Shown: positions 42,106-54,964 of the stretch, piece after piece
Layout of the letters: each line of letters opens with the position of its first letter
Numbering within the stretch: position 1 is the stretch's first letter
Source: Plasmodiophora brassicae
Taxonomy: Eukaryota; Endomyxa; Phytomyxea; Plasmodiophorida; Plasmodiophoridae
Reading direction: 5' to 3'
Assembly: GCA_039704465.1 (NCBI GenBank)
Contig: JASFAU010000003.1
Location: 496,001-560,000 of the forward strand
Length of the DNA: 64,000 nucleotides
The notes under the pieces: generated by a model
The model's database searches: none
What the model was told of the DNA's origin: nothing
What the model saw: only the letters and a program-made list of their open reading frames with translations
Program-made: the position numbers and the translations under genes

Positions 42106-45100
42106 TTACGCGAAATACGACGGCGCAATAACAGCCTCCTTGACGGCCGTCAACTCATCCTCGTTGAATTTCTCTTGGTCGACGTGCCACGTGTCCTGAT
42201 GCGTCCTCATGAAGTCGCCGAACACCTTCCGCATCAGCGGACCTGCATGTTGGCCATCAGATCCTGATATTGTATCTGCACCAAGATCTGCTAGACAGTA
42301 CCGATAGGTGCCGGGTCGTGAATATAGGGTGCACAGAACGCGAGGACACCAGGCAGCCATTCGGGGACACCATAAGGTTCGGACCGTATTAGAGCTGCTA
42401 GGCCCAGGACGCCAGCGTGGCGCTGCAACAACGAGCCGCTGTCCTTTGCGGATGTCTTGGCAGACTTCATAAACCTGCAGAGACGGACACCGTCATATCC
42501 AGTCGGGCCGACGCAAAGTAATTTTCAGCTGACGCATTGACCGCCTCACCTTCGCGAGATCTTGTCGATGGAAATGAACTCCGCCGAGCACGACATTAGC
42601 CCTGTCACGTTCTGGGATGCGATTTCGCGGCACTCGATACGCTCGTCAGCTGTAGACCGGTTCAGCATGACACGTAAGCGGAGACTGCTGCCCGGCCACT
42701 CTACCAAGTGCTTTCTCGAAGAGCGTGCTCAAAGATGTTACTCGCGAGGCGTCCAGGAAGAAGGTGTGACGCACGGCAAGAGTTCTCATTATCGACAGCG
42801 CAGTGCTGCGAACGTGCCACGACGTATGCGAACAGAGGACCGTGCACGCTTGAACCATCGCATCGAATGACTCCACCTGGACAAAACACGCCGTTAGTAT
42901 GGACGCATATATCCAGACCAGCTGGCGAACACTAACTGAGTACTGAAGCCATGAAACTCCCGCAAGGCAGTGCTTGGCGAGCGCCGCAGTCTCCGGGTTG
43001 GGATGGTGACAGGACGAAATGATCGCCGGGACTTGCTTGATAATGATATCAGCGGCATAGCAGGCTTCGCAGTTGGCCACGGTAAACGTCGCCCATGTCA
43101 GCATCTGCCAGCGACATGAGACAGGGACAGCATTGCATCGAGGCGAACGTACCGTCTCAAGAGAATTAATTTCGGAATTGTCATGTTTAGCAGTCGACAG
43201 TTGTCGATCAAGTATATCGGACATGTTCGTCGGGCGAGACGATCCTGGTCGATTGCTCGAATACAACGCGAACGCCAACGTACGCCCAACTTCTTGGCGC
43301 ACCTGAGTGTATGGATTGGCGAACAGGACCGGATTCTCCCATATCCGTTGGCAAACTAGGCTTCTGATATGGGGCGCTCGCCAAGTGAATTCTAGCAGTA
43401 GGCACTGCAAGAACGCGAGACGTTTGTAGAGATCCTTTGGAGCATACGCAGATATTCGGGAGCCAAGAGCTTGATCCACAACAAGGTCTACTAACCACAT
43501 AACCCGGAGTGGGTCGACGTCAGTGACTGCAAAGCGAATCGCGCTTGACCAGTCTTTCACTAGGTCCGGTGTGCAGTGATCAATACCAGCCAGAAGCAAG
43601 TCAGACACACCTTCAGGGTGATACTGCGCACACCCGGCGAAAATCTCTGCCGCGGTTACGTGGCCATCACGGAAATTGTGGGCCTGCTGGTCACGATCAA
43701 GGAGCGATCTGGCAATGGACACCAAACGAGGTGCAGCTGAAGGGCCAAGTCCCGACACCAGCATGATATGCTCAATAGACAGTAGATCATGCACAGAGCC
43801 TAACGCGGTCCGTGGCCAGCACAGACGGCTTTGCGTAAAGTCGGGGACCGTCCTGGCAATGACATGCCCCGCCCCTGTCTCACCCTTGGCCGACGACAGT
43901 TTATGATGGTCCTAATGAAGACAAACCCTTAGATATGGACCAACATTTAGCCAACGCAATTGGCGACCATGTACCTCTTCAAGCGATTTGACAAGGACAT
44001 CGAGGGAGAACGACGACAGATCCAGGCAAGGTTTGACAACGTCTGGAGATGCACTTGAATACGCGATACATGTCGATTCAGGCTCCCATCCCGAGTCATT
44101 GCGATCGTAAAACGTGGTACGCGTTGCAGAAGCAAGTTCCAAGTCGGATGGTGCCGGATGCTCCATAGGGAGGCCGAAGTTGGGTTTTCCATCAGCCATC
44201 AACGTCAGGGCTGATAACGCAATTCGACGCAACGGGACGAAGTCGGACTGCACCGCTTTGGTGAAGAACTCAATAATCCGAAGATCGGGATTTGGCAATC
44301 GAATTAAGGAATGCAGAAACCGTGCCGCAGTCAGCTCACAGCGCCAGTGCAGGCCGGGTGTCTTAACGATGCAAAGGAGGTCTCCAATTAATGGGGAAAC
44401 GTCAACGGGCAGTGTGTGCATTTGGTCCACGGTAACCGTGAACAAGGCGATGAGCTCGGCCTAAACGACATATCAACATTTCAACGACGAACACGACTTG
44501 GTAGACCACAGTGGCAGACCCATTACCTGAACAAGGTCATCCTTGTGGTGACCAGAGTCAGACAGCGCGATGGCGAGCAGTCGCCACGAGTCCCAGGAAG
44601 ACGCAATGCCTTTCGCCAGTCGTGATTGGCGCATGGCCTCGCTAGCGCCAAGAACAGCTTTATCCGACGACTGGTGCGACCGAATAACACCAGTCAACGA
44701 CGAAACGGTTGGTTGGCGGAGAGAGGGCCAAGCGTCCAGTACGGACGAAAGAAGGGATGACGCGCGTGCTCGTACAGCGGCATAGTCGACAAGCACTAAA
44801 GAACGTACGTGGTCGACCAACTCCACGACATCGGCCGTAAGGGACAGACGGGATCGGGCAAGTCTTGCCAGTTGCAAATACCGGCACAAAGCTTGCTCGA
44901 CCAAGAGGGCGCGGGAACTGCACTTGTGACCTGATGCGTACTCCCGCTGCGACGAAATGGCGCTCTTGTTCGTAGTCGTCAACGATTCGACCGATTCAGA
45001 GCTCGCTTCAACTACTACAATATCAACCATCATGTTCAGTTATATGGAGACTCCATATATAATAATACGAACAGACAAACCGTTGAAAAGACCATCACAA

Positions 45101-47792
45101 ACCGAAAGAAATACCGTCCAAATCTCCGGTTTGAACGCTTCACTGTTATCCCCGGTGGTGAGAGTACGAGAGACGAAAATGATAGACCGAGTGAGCCAGG
45201 TTCGGAGCGAAACACCACTGATGCGAATGATATCTCCAAAGTGGAACGCAGAGCTCGCCGTCCCTTCAAAGTCACCGGCGACGGCTGACGTGCCTTCGAG
45301 AACAGCGCGCACATTCATCAACTGTCCTAACGTGTCCTCCAGATTCGGGTGTGACGAGGCTGATAACAAAGGCCGTGATCGCTCCAGCACAACGGACGCG
45401 AGACACGATGCCGCTTCAACTTCTGCTTTCGAGGGACAGTGCCATTCAACACTCAGGTCATCCTCAACGTCATTGACAAACGTTCCCCATGACTGCCAAT
45501 GAGCCCAAGCTGGATCACGCCATCGTTTCGGGCCGAAGGGGCGGAATTCAGTAGGGTACGTTTCAGTCAGCGCGCGCAGCGTATTGCGCAAGAGTTTGCG
45601 TCCGACCTATAGAACGGCGTGAGATCAAGGAACATTTTAACGATCAACGCCGGCAGTACCTTCCGCATTGTCTTGCTCTCGTGCAACGTAGCTGCGTCAA
45701 CAAGAGCTCCGATAGGTTTAATTTGAGCAAGCAGAGCATCCCCGCCTGCGAAGCGAACCGCATTGGACAGCAAATACAGTTGCCATTCTGCTTCGCCGTC
45801 CGAAAATATGGAAAGGCTTTCCGCAGCATTGCTCCCGTCACCAGCCAAACGATGGATAATCGGGGTCGCTACAATGTCGAGGAGCTGCTTGGAATGCCCG
45901 AGGCTCGCGACGCGCAGGATGACGCCAAAGTACTTTCTTGCGGGGATCTGAGAGTGGCTCGTCAGGAACGCTAGCAAGAACTCGCAGCAGGAACGATGCG
46001 TGTCGGCAGAAAGGTTGCAGAAGAACGGACGCATCATGCGGAACACCATACGGGCGACGCCTTGGTCCTGTTTTTGCCCTTTCTCAAGGGTATCGGCGTG
46101 GCGAAGGGCTTCGCATATCTTCTCCAGAAATGCAAGGGCCCATTCCGGAAAGGCAAGCGACGCATGGCGCGCGTCTTCGTCGTCGTCGGTCATGCAGGAT
46201 GCACCAGATAGCAGTGCAACATTGTAAAAGATTGTCCCTATGAAAGACATGGTCGCCGCCGATTTGAGAAAGTTGACGGCGTCGATGTGTTCGAGAACTC
46301 CCCATAGAAGATCCAGCAGAACTGTTGCCCCGCTTGGGTTAATGGTACGATGGAACAATGGGTGAGAAACTGAAGCCATCAGGCTCAGGCTGCTCAACGT
46401 TCGAGCGGCGTGTGAAGGATTGGTCAAATTGGACGACATTTCGTCAAGAATCGGAGGGAATATACGCTGAGGTGCGACGTATGACAGATGTCGAAGTGCA
46501 GCCTACGAAACGCGGTCACAGTTAGACGTATTCTTTCCAGTATCGGTACGAATGCATGCCTGTGCACAATAACACATTTTCGGCGATCGAGAGTAGATGG
46601 CGCTCATTGCAACGGGAAGAACAATGTCGAGAAAGCTGGATACCGTCTCTTCGGGCACAGGCGATGCCGACCGTTGCAGGGTCCAGTACCGTCTGACAAA
46701 GTACTGAGCAGTGAAGAACAGCAGATCCGCAAGGGTGTCGGTCCACGGCCCGCCATTGGATGGATGAAAGAACGTAGCCGTCGTATGGAACAGCTGACGA
46801 AGATTCGAGATCGTCTGTCCTTGCCCAATGCAATACACGGCGAGTTTGGCAAGATAGCGCGAACTTCCATGCGAAGGAAGAAGCCAGTGAAGCTCGCTCG
46901 GATAAACATTCTGCGAGGCCTGCGATTTGTTCGGGTTCGCAACACCAGCAATCGTTAACGGAAGCTGGTGAAGATACAACTGGAACAAGAGCTGGATATA
47001 CGCCGACAAATCCGTCGCCGGTAGTGCTTTAGCCACACGGGACAGCAACGAAAGAGCAAACGACGTGGTGGCCGAGTTCGGATCCGTCCGCGACAAGCGC
47101 GTCATGAGCTCAGGGATCCAGCCGAGGTGCGACTCTACAACGGGCCTGTACCACGCGCAAATTAGATAACGACAACGCAAACGCGACGTGACAGAAACGG
47201 ACATGAACAGATGTAGGACTGCGATCTCGACGTAGTACGACGTATTATGCGGACTGGACGAATGCTTCCAGAGTATGTCCTGGAGTTTGGATGGCGTATC
47301 AGGAGCGAAGAACCGTTTGGCCTTGGCGACGAGTTTCTGCAGATGCTCACGATGTGCCCGCAGCAACTTCGGCGACGCCGCCGGCAACTGCCTCACGCCA
47401 GCTGATAGGTGCACATCTGCCAGTAATTTGTAGAGCAGGTCGGCATCGATATGTCCAATCATATTGCAGGACCGGTATCGTCGCAGGAGGACGACCAGGC
47501 GCGCCATGACGCTGGTCTGCAACGGGATCGGCAGGTGGGGCCGACGAAGCAGGCCGACAAGGTGACCGGTCAAGGCAGCAACCTGTGCGTCCGTCATGTC
47601 GGCACGGGCGGCCAGCATGCGACTGACGTCAGCAAGGGCCTGGGCCAGGCCATCATGATCGGCGGTGGTCCACGTCGCTTCGGCCGTGACCTGGTGGACG
47701 ACGGCGGCCCAGCCAGCGGCGGCCCTGTCTGGATAGGGTCCCGACAGGGCGACGCCGAGATGATCATCGGCGCATGCAGTGGCACAGACCAT
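42106..47792 (-). CDS. PSME4: Proteasome activator PA200/Blm10 (PSME4)
   Basis: A HEAT-repeat giant of about 1700 residues in many exons. The clearest mark is the C-terminal exon (42106-42360), which ends VKEAVIAPSYFA: a YYA-like tail (here YFA) docks in the proteasome alpha ring and opens its gate. Other exon blocks read on the minus strand: 46503-47792 (N-terminus), 45567-46439, 45040-45591 (with ALTETYPTEFRP and VEWHCPSKAEVE, conserved in PSME4), 44473-45033, 43912-44445, 42646-43794 and a short one at about 42370-42640. The start at 47792 (MVCATACADDHLG) is the first ATG in a long frame that could extend upstream. The final tyrosine is phenylalanine here; the penultimate aromatic still fits Blm10 docking in a general way. 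Acts on core proteasomes in nucleus and cytosol. Confidence 0.88.
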
Positions 47793-48451
47793 GACGCAGC
47801 CACGGCAGCAGGCGGGATCCGGCGTTGACGCGTCGACGACAGGCGCGCGCGGGTGGGGCGACGATGCGCGAGCGACACGGCCACCGGGCGCCACACGGGA
47901 CACGCAAAACACCAGTGGACGGCGGGGGCGGGGGCGGGGCGGGTCCGGGGAACGGGAGAAGTTACGTAGCGCCCCCCTCCTCTCACTCAGGCGCAGTTGC
48001 CTCCGCTTCGGACCTGCTCCAACACGCACGGTCGCAGTCGTTTGCCTGTCCAGCGACGTCTCCGTATGATATCGTGCATAGATATGTGGAGCACGCATGC
48101 GTTTTAAGGTCGACGCCGGCCAAGGGCATCGTGACGCCACTCGATGGCGCGCGCGCCCCGACCGTGTACTGCACTCGCCATCGCGCTGGAACCTATCGGC
48201 CAACGTACGGAGCGGATGGCGGCGGTGGTGTCCGGCGGCGGGACGGTTTTGTCTACAGCAGGCCGCCGGAAATGGGATCGGGTCGGAGTCGGGTGGTTGA
48301 CCAGCGCGCCGCGCCGCGCGCCCAACGGTCGGCAACTGCGCACAGTTGTGCTGTGCGCCCGCCCTTCATTCCCCGATTGTGGCGGCCGGCGCGCCTCCCC
48401 GCTGCCCCTGGTCCGAATCCTGCCACGCCGCTGTCCCTGGCCAGTGACCCG
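47793..48451. other. Intergenic, divergent promoter region
   Basis: GC-rich region between PA200 (leftward) and a small gene (rightward). Long open frames cross it but look like composition effects. A run of GGCGGGGGCGGGGGCGGGG at about 47920-47940 is the main landmark and could act as a GC-box-like promoter element. Confidence 0.5.
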
Positions 48452-48799
48452 ATGCACCCGGCGTACCGCAAAAGCCAGGTCGCCGTCCTGGAGAAGGTGC
48501 AGGACGACCATGTCCCCTACCTGCTCGAGGGGCCATCCTCCGTCATCGACGCCGTTGAACAGCGGCTCGCCGACCAGGCCTTCAGGGCGCGGGGCGTCCA
48601 GGTCAACGCCGTCGACACGGTCTGCGCCCGTCGAATCCATATCCGATTTCCGGCGGAGGACTCGCGGTCGTCGCGCGCCGGCCTGCACGTCGTACGCGAT
48701 ATGATGCAGGACCTCGGGTACAGCCAGGTCAACGAGTGCACCTGCCGGGCGCCGTCCACGCAGACCGAGGTCATCCGGTACATGTTTCACGAGGCGTGA
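48452..48799 (+). CDS. Small protein, possibly nucleic-acid binding, unknown
   Basis: 115 residues from the ATG at 48452 (MHPAYRKSQVAVLEKVQ) to 48799. The pattern of beta strands and helices (VPYLLEGPSSVIDAVEQRLADQAF, RRIHIRFPAE, HVVRDMMQDLGY) suggests a compact alpha/beta domain. Near the end there are two cysteines (ECTCRAP) and the tail EVIRYMFHEA. The open frame extends far upstream but the extra part is low complexity. No family recognised. It ends about 100 bases from the convergent PF20 gene. Confidence 0.55.
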   Translation: MHPAYRKSQVAVLEKVQDDHVPYLLEGPSSVIDAVEQRLADQAFRARGVQVNAVDTVCARRIHIRFPAEDSRSSRAGLHVVRDMMQDLGYSQVNECTCRAPSTQTEVIRYMFHEA

Positions 48800-48897
48800 G
48801 GACTCGCTGCCGTCTCTCTATCCGGACCGTCCCCTCCCAAAGACGCGCTCGATACACATCCCCATATGCGTCGACGTGCGGGCCTGTAGCAGTACGA

Positions 48898-51147
48898 TTA
48901 CAAGGACCAGACGCGGAACGTGCAGTCGGAGGCGCCCGAGATGAGCAGGGCGCCAGTGGCGTCGAGCGCCACACACTGTACGGCGTCTTCGTGGCCAGCC
49001 AGCGTGCCCTGCAGCAGCGCATCGGTCGTGTCGTACACGCGAACCTGGCCGTCGTCCGAGGCGGCCACGATCGATGCGCCGCTGCGATCGAACACGGTCT
49101 GGCTGGTGGCGGTGCCGGGCGTCGCCGGGCCGATCTCCAGGACCTGCGAGATGGTGCGCGTATCCCACAGTTTCACGAGGCCGTCGGCGTCGCAGCTGGC
49201 AACGACGGTCCCGCCCAGGTTGAACGTCACGTGGTTGACGGCGTTGCGATGGCCGAAGAACGTCTGCGTGCACAGGCCGGAGCGCAGGTCCCAGAGCGAC
49301 ACGGTCTTGTCGCCACTGGCCGTCGCGAACGTCGACGTGAACGGCTGGAACTGGACGGCGTTGACGGAGTCGACGTGGCCCCGGAACGTGTGCCGGCAGC
49401 GGTGCGTGGCCAGGTCCCAGGCCTTGGCCGTGTGATCCGTTGAACAGGACACCAGGAAGTCACCTAGGGGCGCTCGCTCAGCCCTTGTGGGACGGGCGGG
49501 CAGGCGGGCTGGCATTGTCGCGCGTACCTTGCGAGTGGAAGGCGCACCCCCAGACGACCTGCGAATGGTCCGACAGCGTCACCCGGCAGGACGCATCGAC
49601 AAAGTCCCAGATCTTGACGGTGCCGTCCGCCGATGCCGTTGCCAGCAGGCTGCCCGTCGGGTGCATGTCACATGCCCCGATCCAGTCCCTGTCGTCGATG
49701 CTGTTAGGGGAGCCTCCCTGAACCGAAGAAGCGAGGGACCGTCACCTGTGCCCTTCGCCGCTCATGATCAGGTCGCCGCTCGGCACCGACCATAACTTCC
49801 AGGATCGATCGTCCGACACGGTGGCGATGACGGGTTTCCGCGGGTGACTCGCCACGTCGGTCACCGCCATGGAATGCCCCTTGAATGTCTTCTGCAGGCC
49901 GAACTTGTGAATGGAGCCGGGCTCGATGTGCGCGTCCGCGTATGGGTTCGGCAGGCGGTCAGGTGGGTACGGCGTATCGGTATGGCGCTGGGCGGGCTCA
50001 TGCTGCTGCCGCTGCTGCTGCTGCTGGTGATGGGCGCCTGCCCCTGGAATGGAACGTTGGCTGCGTGTGACCGATGATGGCGACTCGACTGGGTTGCCCG
50101 ATCGTCCAGCACCTGCACCTATTGCTGCCGGGCTGTCGTCGGTTCCCTCCAGCAGCTTCACCTGCGATTGCAGCGCATCGATCTGCGCCAACAGCTTGTC
50201 CCTCTCGATCTTCATCATCATCTTCTCCTTCATCGTGTTCTCGTACTTCTCCTTCAGCAACTTGATCGTTGGTTTGAACGTCGAGTAATGCTACGTGGGC
50301 ACGTGTGGTCAGGACCGGCTGCCACGATGGTGCCGGCGCGCCCTGTACCGCCCGGAGTCGTTTCATGTCGTCGGCCAGCTTGTTCTTCTCCTGTACGACG
50401 CGTCGGTGGTGGAGGCGATGGAAGTCCCTCTCCTTCTTCAGCCGGTCCCAGACGGCTTTGGCCGAGCGCGCCTGCTCACGTGCCTTCTGCAGGTCGCTTC
50501 GCAGCTGGTCGAGCTGAGCGCCCAGCACCTGGTTCTCCCTGTACACGTCGGGTATGACCCCGGGCCCAGCGCCCGAGATCGACGCCGACTTCTCGTAGTA
50601 TTCCGCCTGGAACGTGGCCAACGTCGAATGGAACTGATGCTGAAGCAGGAAGTTGCGGAAGAAGTCGTCGATGACCGGGGCGCCCGCCGATGGTCCCTTC
50701 CCTAACGCATGCTGTGGTGCAGAGCCCACTGCCTCTATACGACGATGCGTATTCAGAGGAAGCGAATGGCGGTCGGGTGACGTATAACAGGTCCCGACCT
50801 GATGCCACGGGGCTACGTGGACCTTCAGCAGCAGCCGCATCAGGCGAAGGAGCACCACGCGGAACAGCGCCAGCAGCAGCAGTAGCACCAGCCCGGTCGA
50901 TCTTGACGGAATTAATGGCCCGGCGCAGGTCGAACTCTCTGTCATCGCTGTCGTCCGACAGGACCTCGGGCACCTCCTCGTACCGACCCGGACCTTCATC
51001 CAGGTCGTCGTCGATTTCCACCTCTGGAAGGCGACCTGGTCAGCGGGGCGATGCCAACCATTAGATGAGGAAGCTGAGCGCACCTTCAAAGAAGAACGTG
51101 TCGTCGGCGAGCGGCGGCCCTGCGACGGCGTCGTCGGTGCTGGCCAT
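48898..51147 (-). CDS. SPAG16: Flagellar central-pair WD40 protein PF20/SPAG16
   Basis: Start at 51147 (MASTDDAVAGPPL), an acidic N-terminus across an intron (EVEIDDDLDEG), a LisH-like segment IDDFFRNFLLQHQFHSTLATFQ (about 50620-50690), then the diagnostic coiled coil with KKERDFHRLHHRRVVQEKNKL (about 50360-50440), almost identical to animal and algal PF20. A second coil (MLKEKYENTMKEKMMMKIERDKL) and seven WD40 repeats follow, from about 49900 to 48898, including LQKTFKGHSMAVTDVASHPRKP and DWIGACDMHPTGSLLATASADG. PF20 bridges the two central-pair microtubules, so this organism makes a motile 9+2 flagellum. A glutamine-rich insert (about 49980-50060) separates coil and propeller. Stop at 48898. 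Confidence 0.93.
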
Positions 51148-51404
51148 GATGGTCGAGGGGAGAAACGATTGACGGGTGAGACTGGAAGCACGGCCAGACT
51201 CAGCGATTCGGCGATGCTGTTGCCGGCCACGACGGACGATGGCGCTGGCGGATCGTTACTGGGCGATCCGCCTACAGGTTGGTCAAGCGGCACGCCCTGC
51301 TGCGAATGACTATATGTACGTCGCCTCTAGCGGTCGGTACCTGATACAGGATCCGATCGATCGTGCGGCGCCTATGCGCTATATAGGAATTCTCATTGGC
51401 TGTC

Positions 51405-54293
51405 ATGGCATCCAATGTCGCTGTCGTCGTACGCGTTCGGCCGGGGCACCTGTCCAGGAGTGGGGGTGCGACCGGCGTGGAGATCCTGTCCACAAATCGG
51501 TTGTGCGTCAAGGCGGCAGGAGGGCCATTGACGGTGTCGCGCGTTGTTGGGGGCGGTGCCAGTCAGGCGGACATGTGCGACGCCCTTGAGACGAACACGA
51601 TTGTCGACCGGGCCCTCGACGGGCATCCATCCGTCGTCATTGCATACGGTCCGAGTCAGACGGGCAAATCGTACACGCTGCTTGGAGACGAGGGCAACGA
51701 TAGAGGCCTGATACCAAGGGTCGTTGAAGATCTGTTTCGACGACGACAGCCGACCGCATCTCCACTGCCTGTCAGCATCGAGACCTGTGACACGAACGGC
51801 AACCTGCAGGACATGGCTGATTCATATCGTACCAGCAAGATGGTGCCATTCAGCGTGGCACGACCCGGGCAGCTCCTGGGCGCCATCCAATCTGGCAAAG
51901 CGTTTGACGCGCACCGACCCGTTCTGGTGAGCTGCGGCCCGATCGCATTCGTCGAGGTGTCCAACGACATGGGCCGCCTGGATGGCCCTGACGTTAGCGC
52001 CGAGGTTGCCGACCTGGTCGCCGATCTGTCTCAGGGGTACATTGGACGGCGTCGCCTGAGAACGGCATTCGGCCAGCGTCTGGCGTCGATGCTGACAGCA
52101 ACGACACGTATCACGCTGATTGGCACAGTGGCGCCCATGGTGACACCGCCCATCACCGACACGATCTGGTTCGTACGTCGGTGCATGCCGACTGGAAGCA
52201 TGAACCAGGACGACATCAACGCCCTGCATGACGAGATCCAACGATTGCGACGATTATGCGGGCCGCCAGACCGTCGGGTCTCGCTTAGCACGCCTCGGGC
52301 AGCGTCTGGAACCATGCAGGCGCCATCCGCCGGTGCTGCTGTACCGGGATCAGGACCAGGATCGGCACCTGCGTGCCAGCCCGCGGGCGCACCTGGCAAG
52401 ACGGACACAAGCGCCAGCGGGACCGCCTTAGAGGTGAGTATGGTACCCGTCGGCAGCGGATCCCGATCCGATCGCACAAACCCTGGCCCTTCAGTGCGAG
52501 CCAGTGTTCCATTGAGCACGGACGCGGAAGGCGCAACTGGTCGCACAGAATCATCAGGCGGGCGCAAAGAGCGACAGGGACCGGCAGCCATGCGACAGAC
52601 CGGGCGTTGTGCGTCGCAGACTCGTCTACGGGAAGGCATCGAAGCGGACTACGGGGCCCGATTGCAGACGTTGAAAACGCGACTCGAGGAGACGAATAAG
52701 GAGCTTGTTCGGGTGACTGCTACGGCTATGACTGCCGAGAGCACCGCCTTCGCCCAGCGCACGGCACTCGTACAGCAAGTGCAGCGCCTGGAGCAACAAT
52801 GTAAGGCAGCCGAAGACCATGCCGCCCACTACATGTGCATGGACAGGGTCAAACGTACTAACGGGTTTGCGCTGGCAGTGATGATGAAGGAGGTTGAACT
52901 ACGGGAACGGGTCGCTGCCGCCAACGATCAGTGCCAGCGGCTGCTAGTCGATGCCGGAGAGCGATCGCGCATGCTGGCGGACCGGCAAGCGGGACGTCAT
53001 CTGATGAAGATCACGATGGAGAGCGAACACCTGGCCGAGTACCGACGAGGCATCCAGGAGGCGTACGACCGGGCCCTGGCTGCTGAGCGCAAGCAATGGT
53101 TCCAGGCGAAGAAGACGGAATTTGACGCCCTTCACATGCAATATGAAGGGTGGAAGGCAGAAACCATAGCCGCTCACAAAACGGAACGTACCGATTGGGT
53201 CCACGAGCGCACCGCCATGCAGGACCGCCTAACGAACCTGTCGGATGAGTTGCGCAAAGCCATTGGTGGTATCAGGTACCTGACCACCATCATCGAGTGC
53301 ATTGAGAAAGGGTATGTCTGCACTGGACGTGCATGCACATTGCCAAACACTAAGTTTGATTGCCGACAGGACGCAGCACGGTAAATCGGGGATTCGCCGG
53401 CTAAAGAGCAGCGAGGCCGACTTACACGGGCAGTGTCCCGTACCGACGGCCTGCCCGGCCCTCGATGCAACCATATTCCAGGCGAAGCTGTACCTTGAAC
53501 AGCTGCACCAGCACCAGCGTCGCCGACCGACCCGCGTCCCGTTGACCATTGTATGTTCGACACTGCCACAGACTACTGTGATCCATTACGTAGACGTCGC
53601 CACTGACATGTTACCGTACAGGGAGCACCGCTGCCTGTTCATGAGGGGCAACAAACGAATATTAAATGTCGACCCCAGAGCGCATGGTCGGCGAGGTCCT
53701 TTGGCGAGAATCAGCTGAACGTGCATGTTGCCGATGACGACACCACCGAAGAGAGGCTGCGGACGCTGCTAGATCAGATCGATCGAGTCGATGACAACAA
53801 GGCGGCCATCCGCGCGATGCTGCACAATGGTACGTAAGATCATCTGTTCGCCACCGCAATGTTGCCGTTTGTTGATGTTACTGGGCCATTATCAAATAGC
53901 CCTTGGGAAGTTGGGTGACGACTGCACGATTGATCGTGTGAATGCGGCCCTGAAGGAGCGTGATTATTACAAGGGCTTAGCCGTCGAAGCGACGCGCAAG
54001 GAGCAAGCATTACGTGTGGCGCACAACGCACAAGGCCGGATTCTTGCCAGGTACCTTAATTGCATGCTGCTGCGCCTTCCGATGTGACTGCTGACACATC
54101 ATCTTCGCGTGCTCTAGGAGCCAGTGTAGTTCCGAGCGAATATCGTCCTGCGGGACACCAGTTCAGACACCAAGGCCGAACTTCAACATCTTGCCATCTG
54201 GATCCGTCATCCGCCTCTCGGGGCAGCCTGGCCGACACAGGCCGAAGACAGCGCCCTCCAGCCGTCGCGTCCCCTCAGCGTCGAGCTAGCTGA
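51405..54293 (+). CDS. Kinesin-like protein with degenerate motor domain
   Basis: Start at 51405 (MASNVAVVVRVRPG). The P-loop reads AYGPSQTGKSYTLLG against the usual AYGQTGSGKTYTMxG, and GLIPRVVEDLF follows as in kinesins. The switch regions are lost: where SSRSH and DLAGSE belong the protein has no match and FVEVSNDMG respectively. The motor is shortened to about 270 residues. The tail holds a long coiled coil from about 52600 to 53300 (for example LQTLKTRLEETNKELVRV). The first long frame ends at 53384, but frames continue after likely introns at about 53380-53406, 53690-53728, 53829-53905 and 54036-54065, giving a stop near 54293, the least certain point. Probably a microtubule-binding or dimer-partner protein without normal ATPase. 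Confidence 0.7.
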
Positions 54294-54532
54294 TAAATGA
54301 CTACAGTACGTCGACGTCGACCAAATACACTATACGTGTCAGGACCATTGTCTAGTCGTCAGGCCAACTAGCCCGTCCAAACAGATTCTTACATCTTCAG
54401 AGCCTCCATGTGCTCCAGATAAATTTGGGACCGGTCGTTTACTATAACCCCTCACTGCGTTACTCTCCTCGCCAGCATTGAGTTGCCGCGACATTCCCTG
54501 CGCTGCCTTCGACCAACGCTCTTGCCGCGTTG
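54294..54532. other. Intergenic, no gene seen
   Basis: Lower GC than the genes to the left; marks the change to the repeat-rich end of the window. Confidence 0.5.
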
Positions 54533-54602
54533 TGTAGACCGGACCGCCAACTAGGCCACGAGAGCAGCTGCTCTCGTGGCCTAGTTGGCGGTCCGGTCTA
54601 CA
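54533..54602. repeat. Perfect 70-bp palindrome
   Basis: The 35 bases from TGTAGACCGGACC onward are followed without a spacer by their exact reverse complement, with the centre between 54567 and 54568 (GAGCAG/CTGCTC). No gene overlaps it. It may be a fold-back element or the fused ends of a deleted inverted-repeat transposon; no clear flanking duplication is seen. Confidence 0.92.
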
Positions 54603-54756
54603 GTTGACAGGATTCAGGGGGCCTAGTTATAACTGCCTGCATAGGGGGCTCCGTCGCGTCTCATTATTTCCCGCACCGCGCCGTACCCTCTCCAAAACAA
54701 TACCCCAGTAGTTTTTGGCGAGATACGACGTTCTTTTTCTGTCCCGCCGCGCGGCT

Positions 54757-54964
54757 TGTGGAGAACTACCTGACAACGCTGGTGCACGACAGTGTGCGAT
54801 GACTACCGATCACGCGGTGTATCGAGTAGACATGAGAATGCTGACTGAGGACCAGGGCGCGGCTGGTGAAGGCCTTGGTCTCGGAACGTGGCTTGGTGCC
54901 GGAAGGTGGCTAGATGCCGGAAGGTGAGTGGCGTGAGTCATTGTGGTGGAGATGACTCATGACA
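54757..54964 (+). repeat. Long direct repeat, left copy
   Basis: From TGTGGAGAACTACCTGACAA to GATGACTCATGACA. The same sequence returns at 56356-56540 with one difference: a segment of about 23 bases (GTGGCTTGGTGCCGGAAGG and a few more) is missing there. Contains an open frame of 70 residues that is shared by both copies. Confidence 0.88.
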
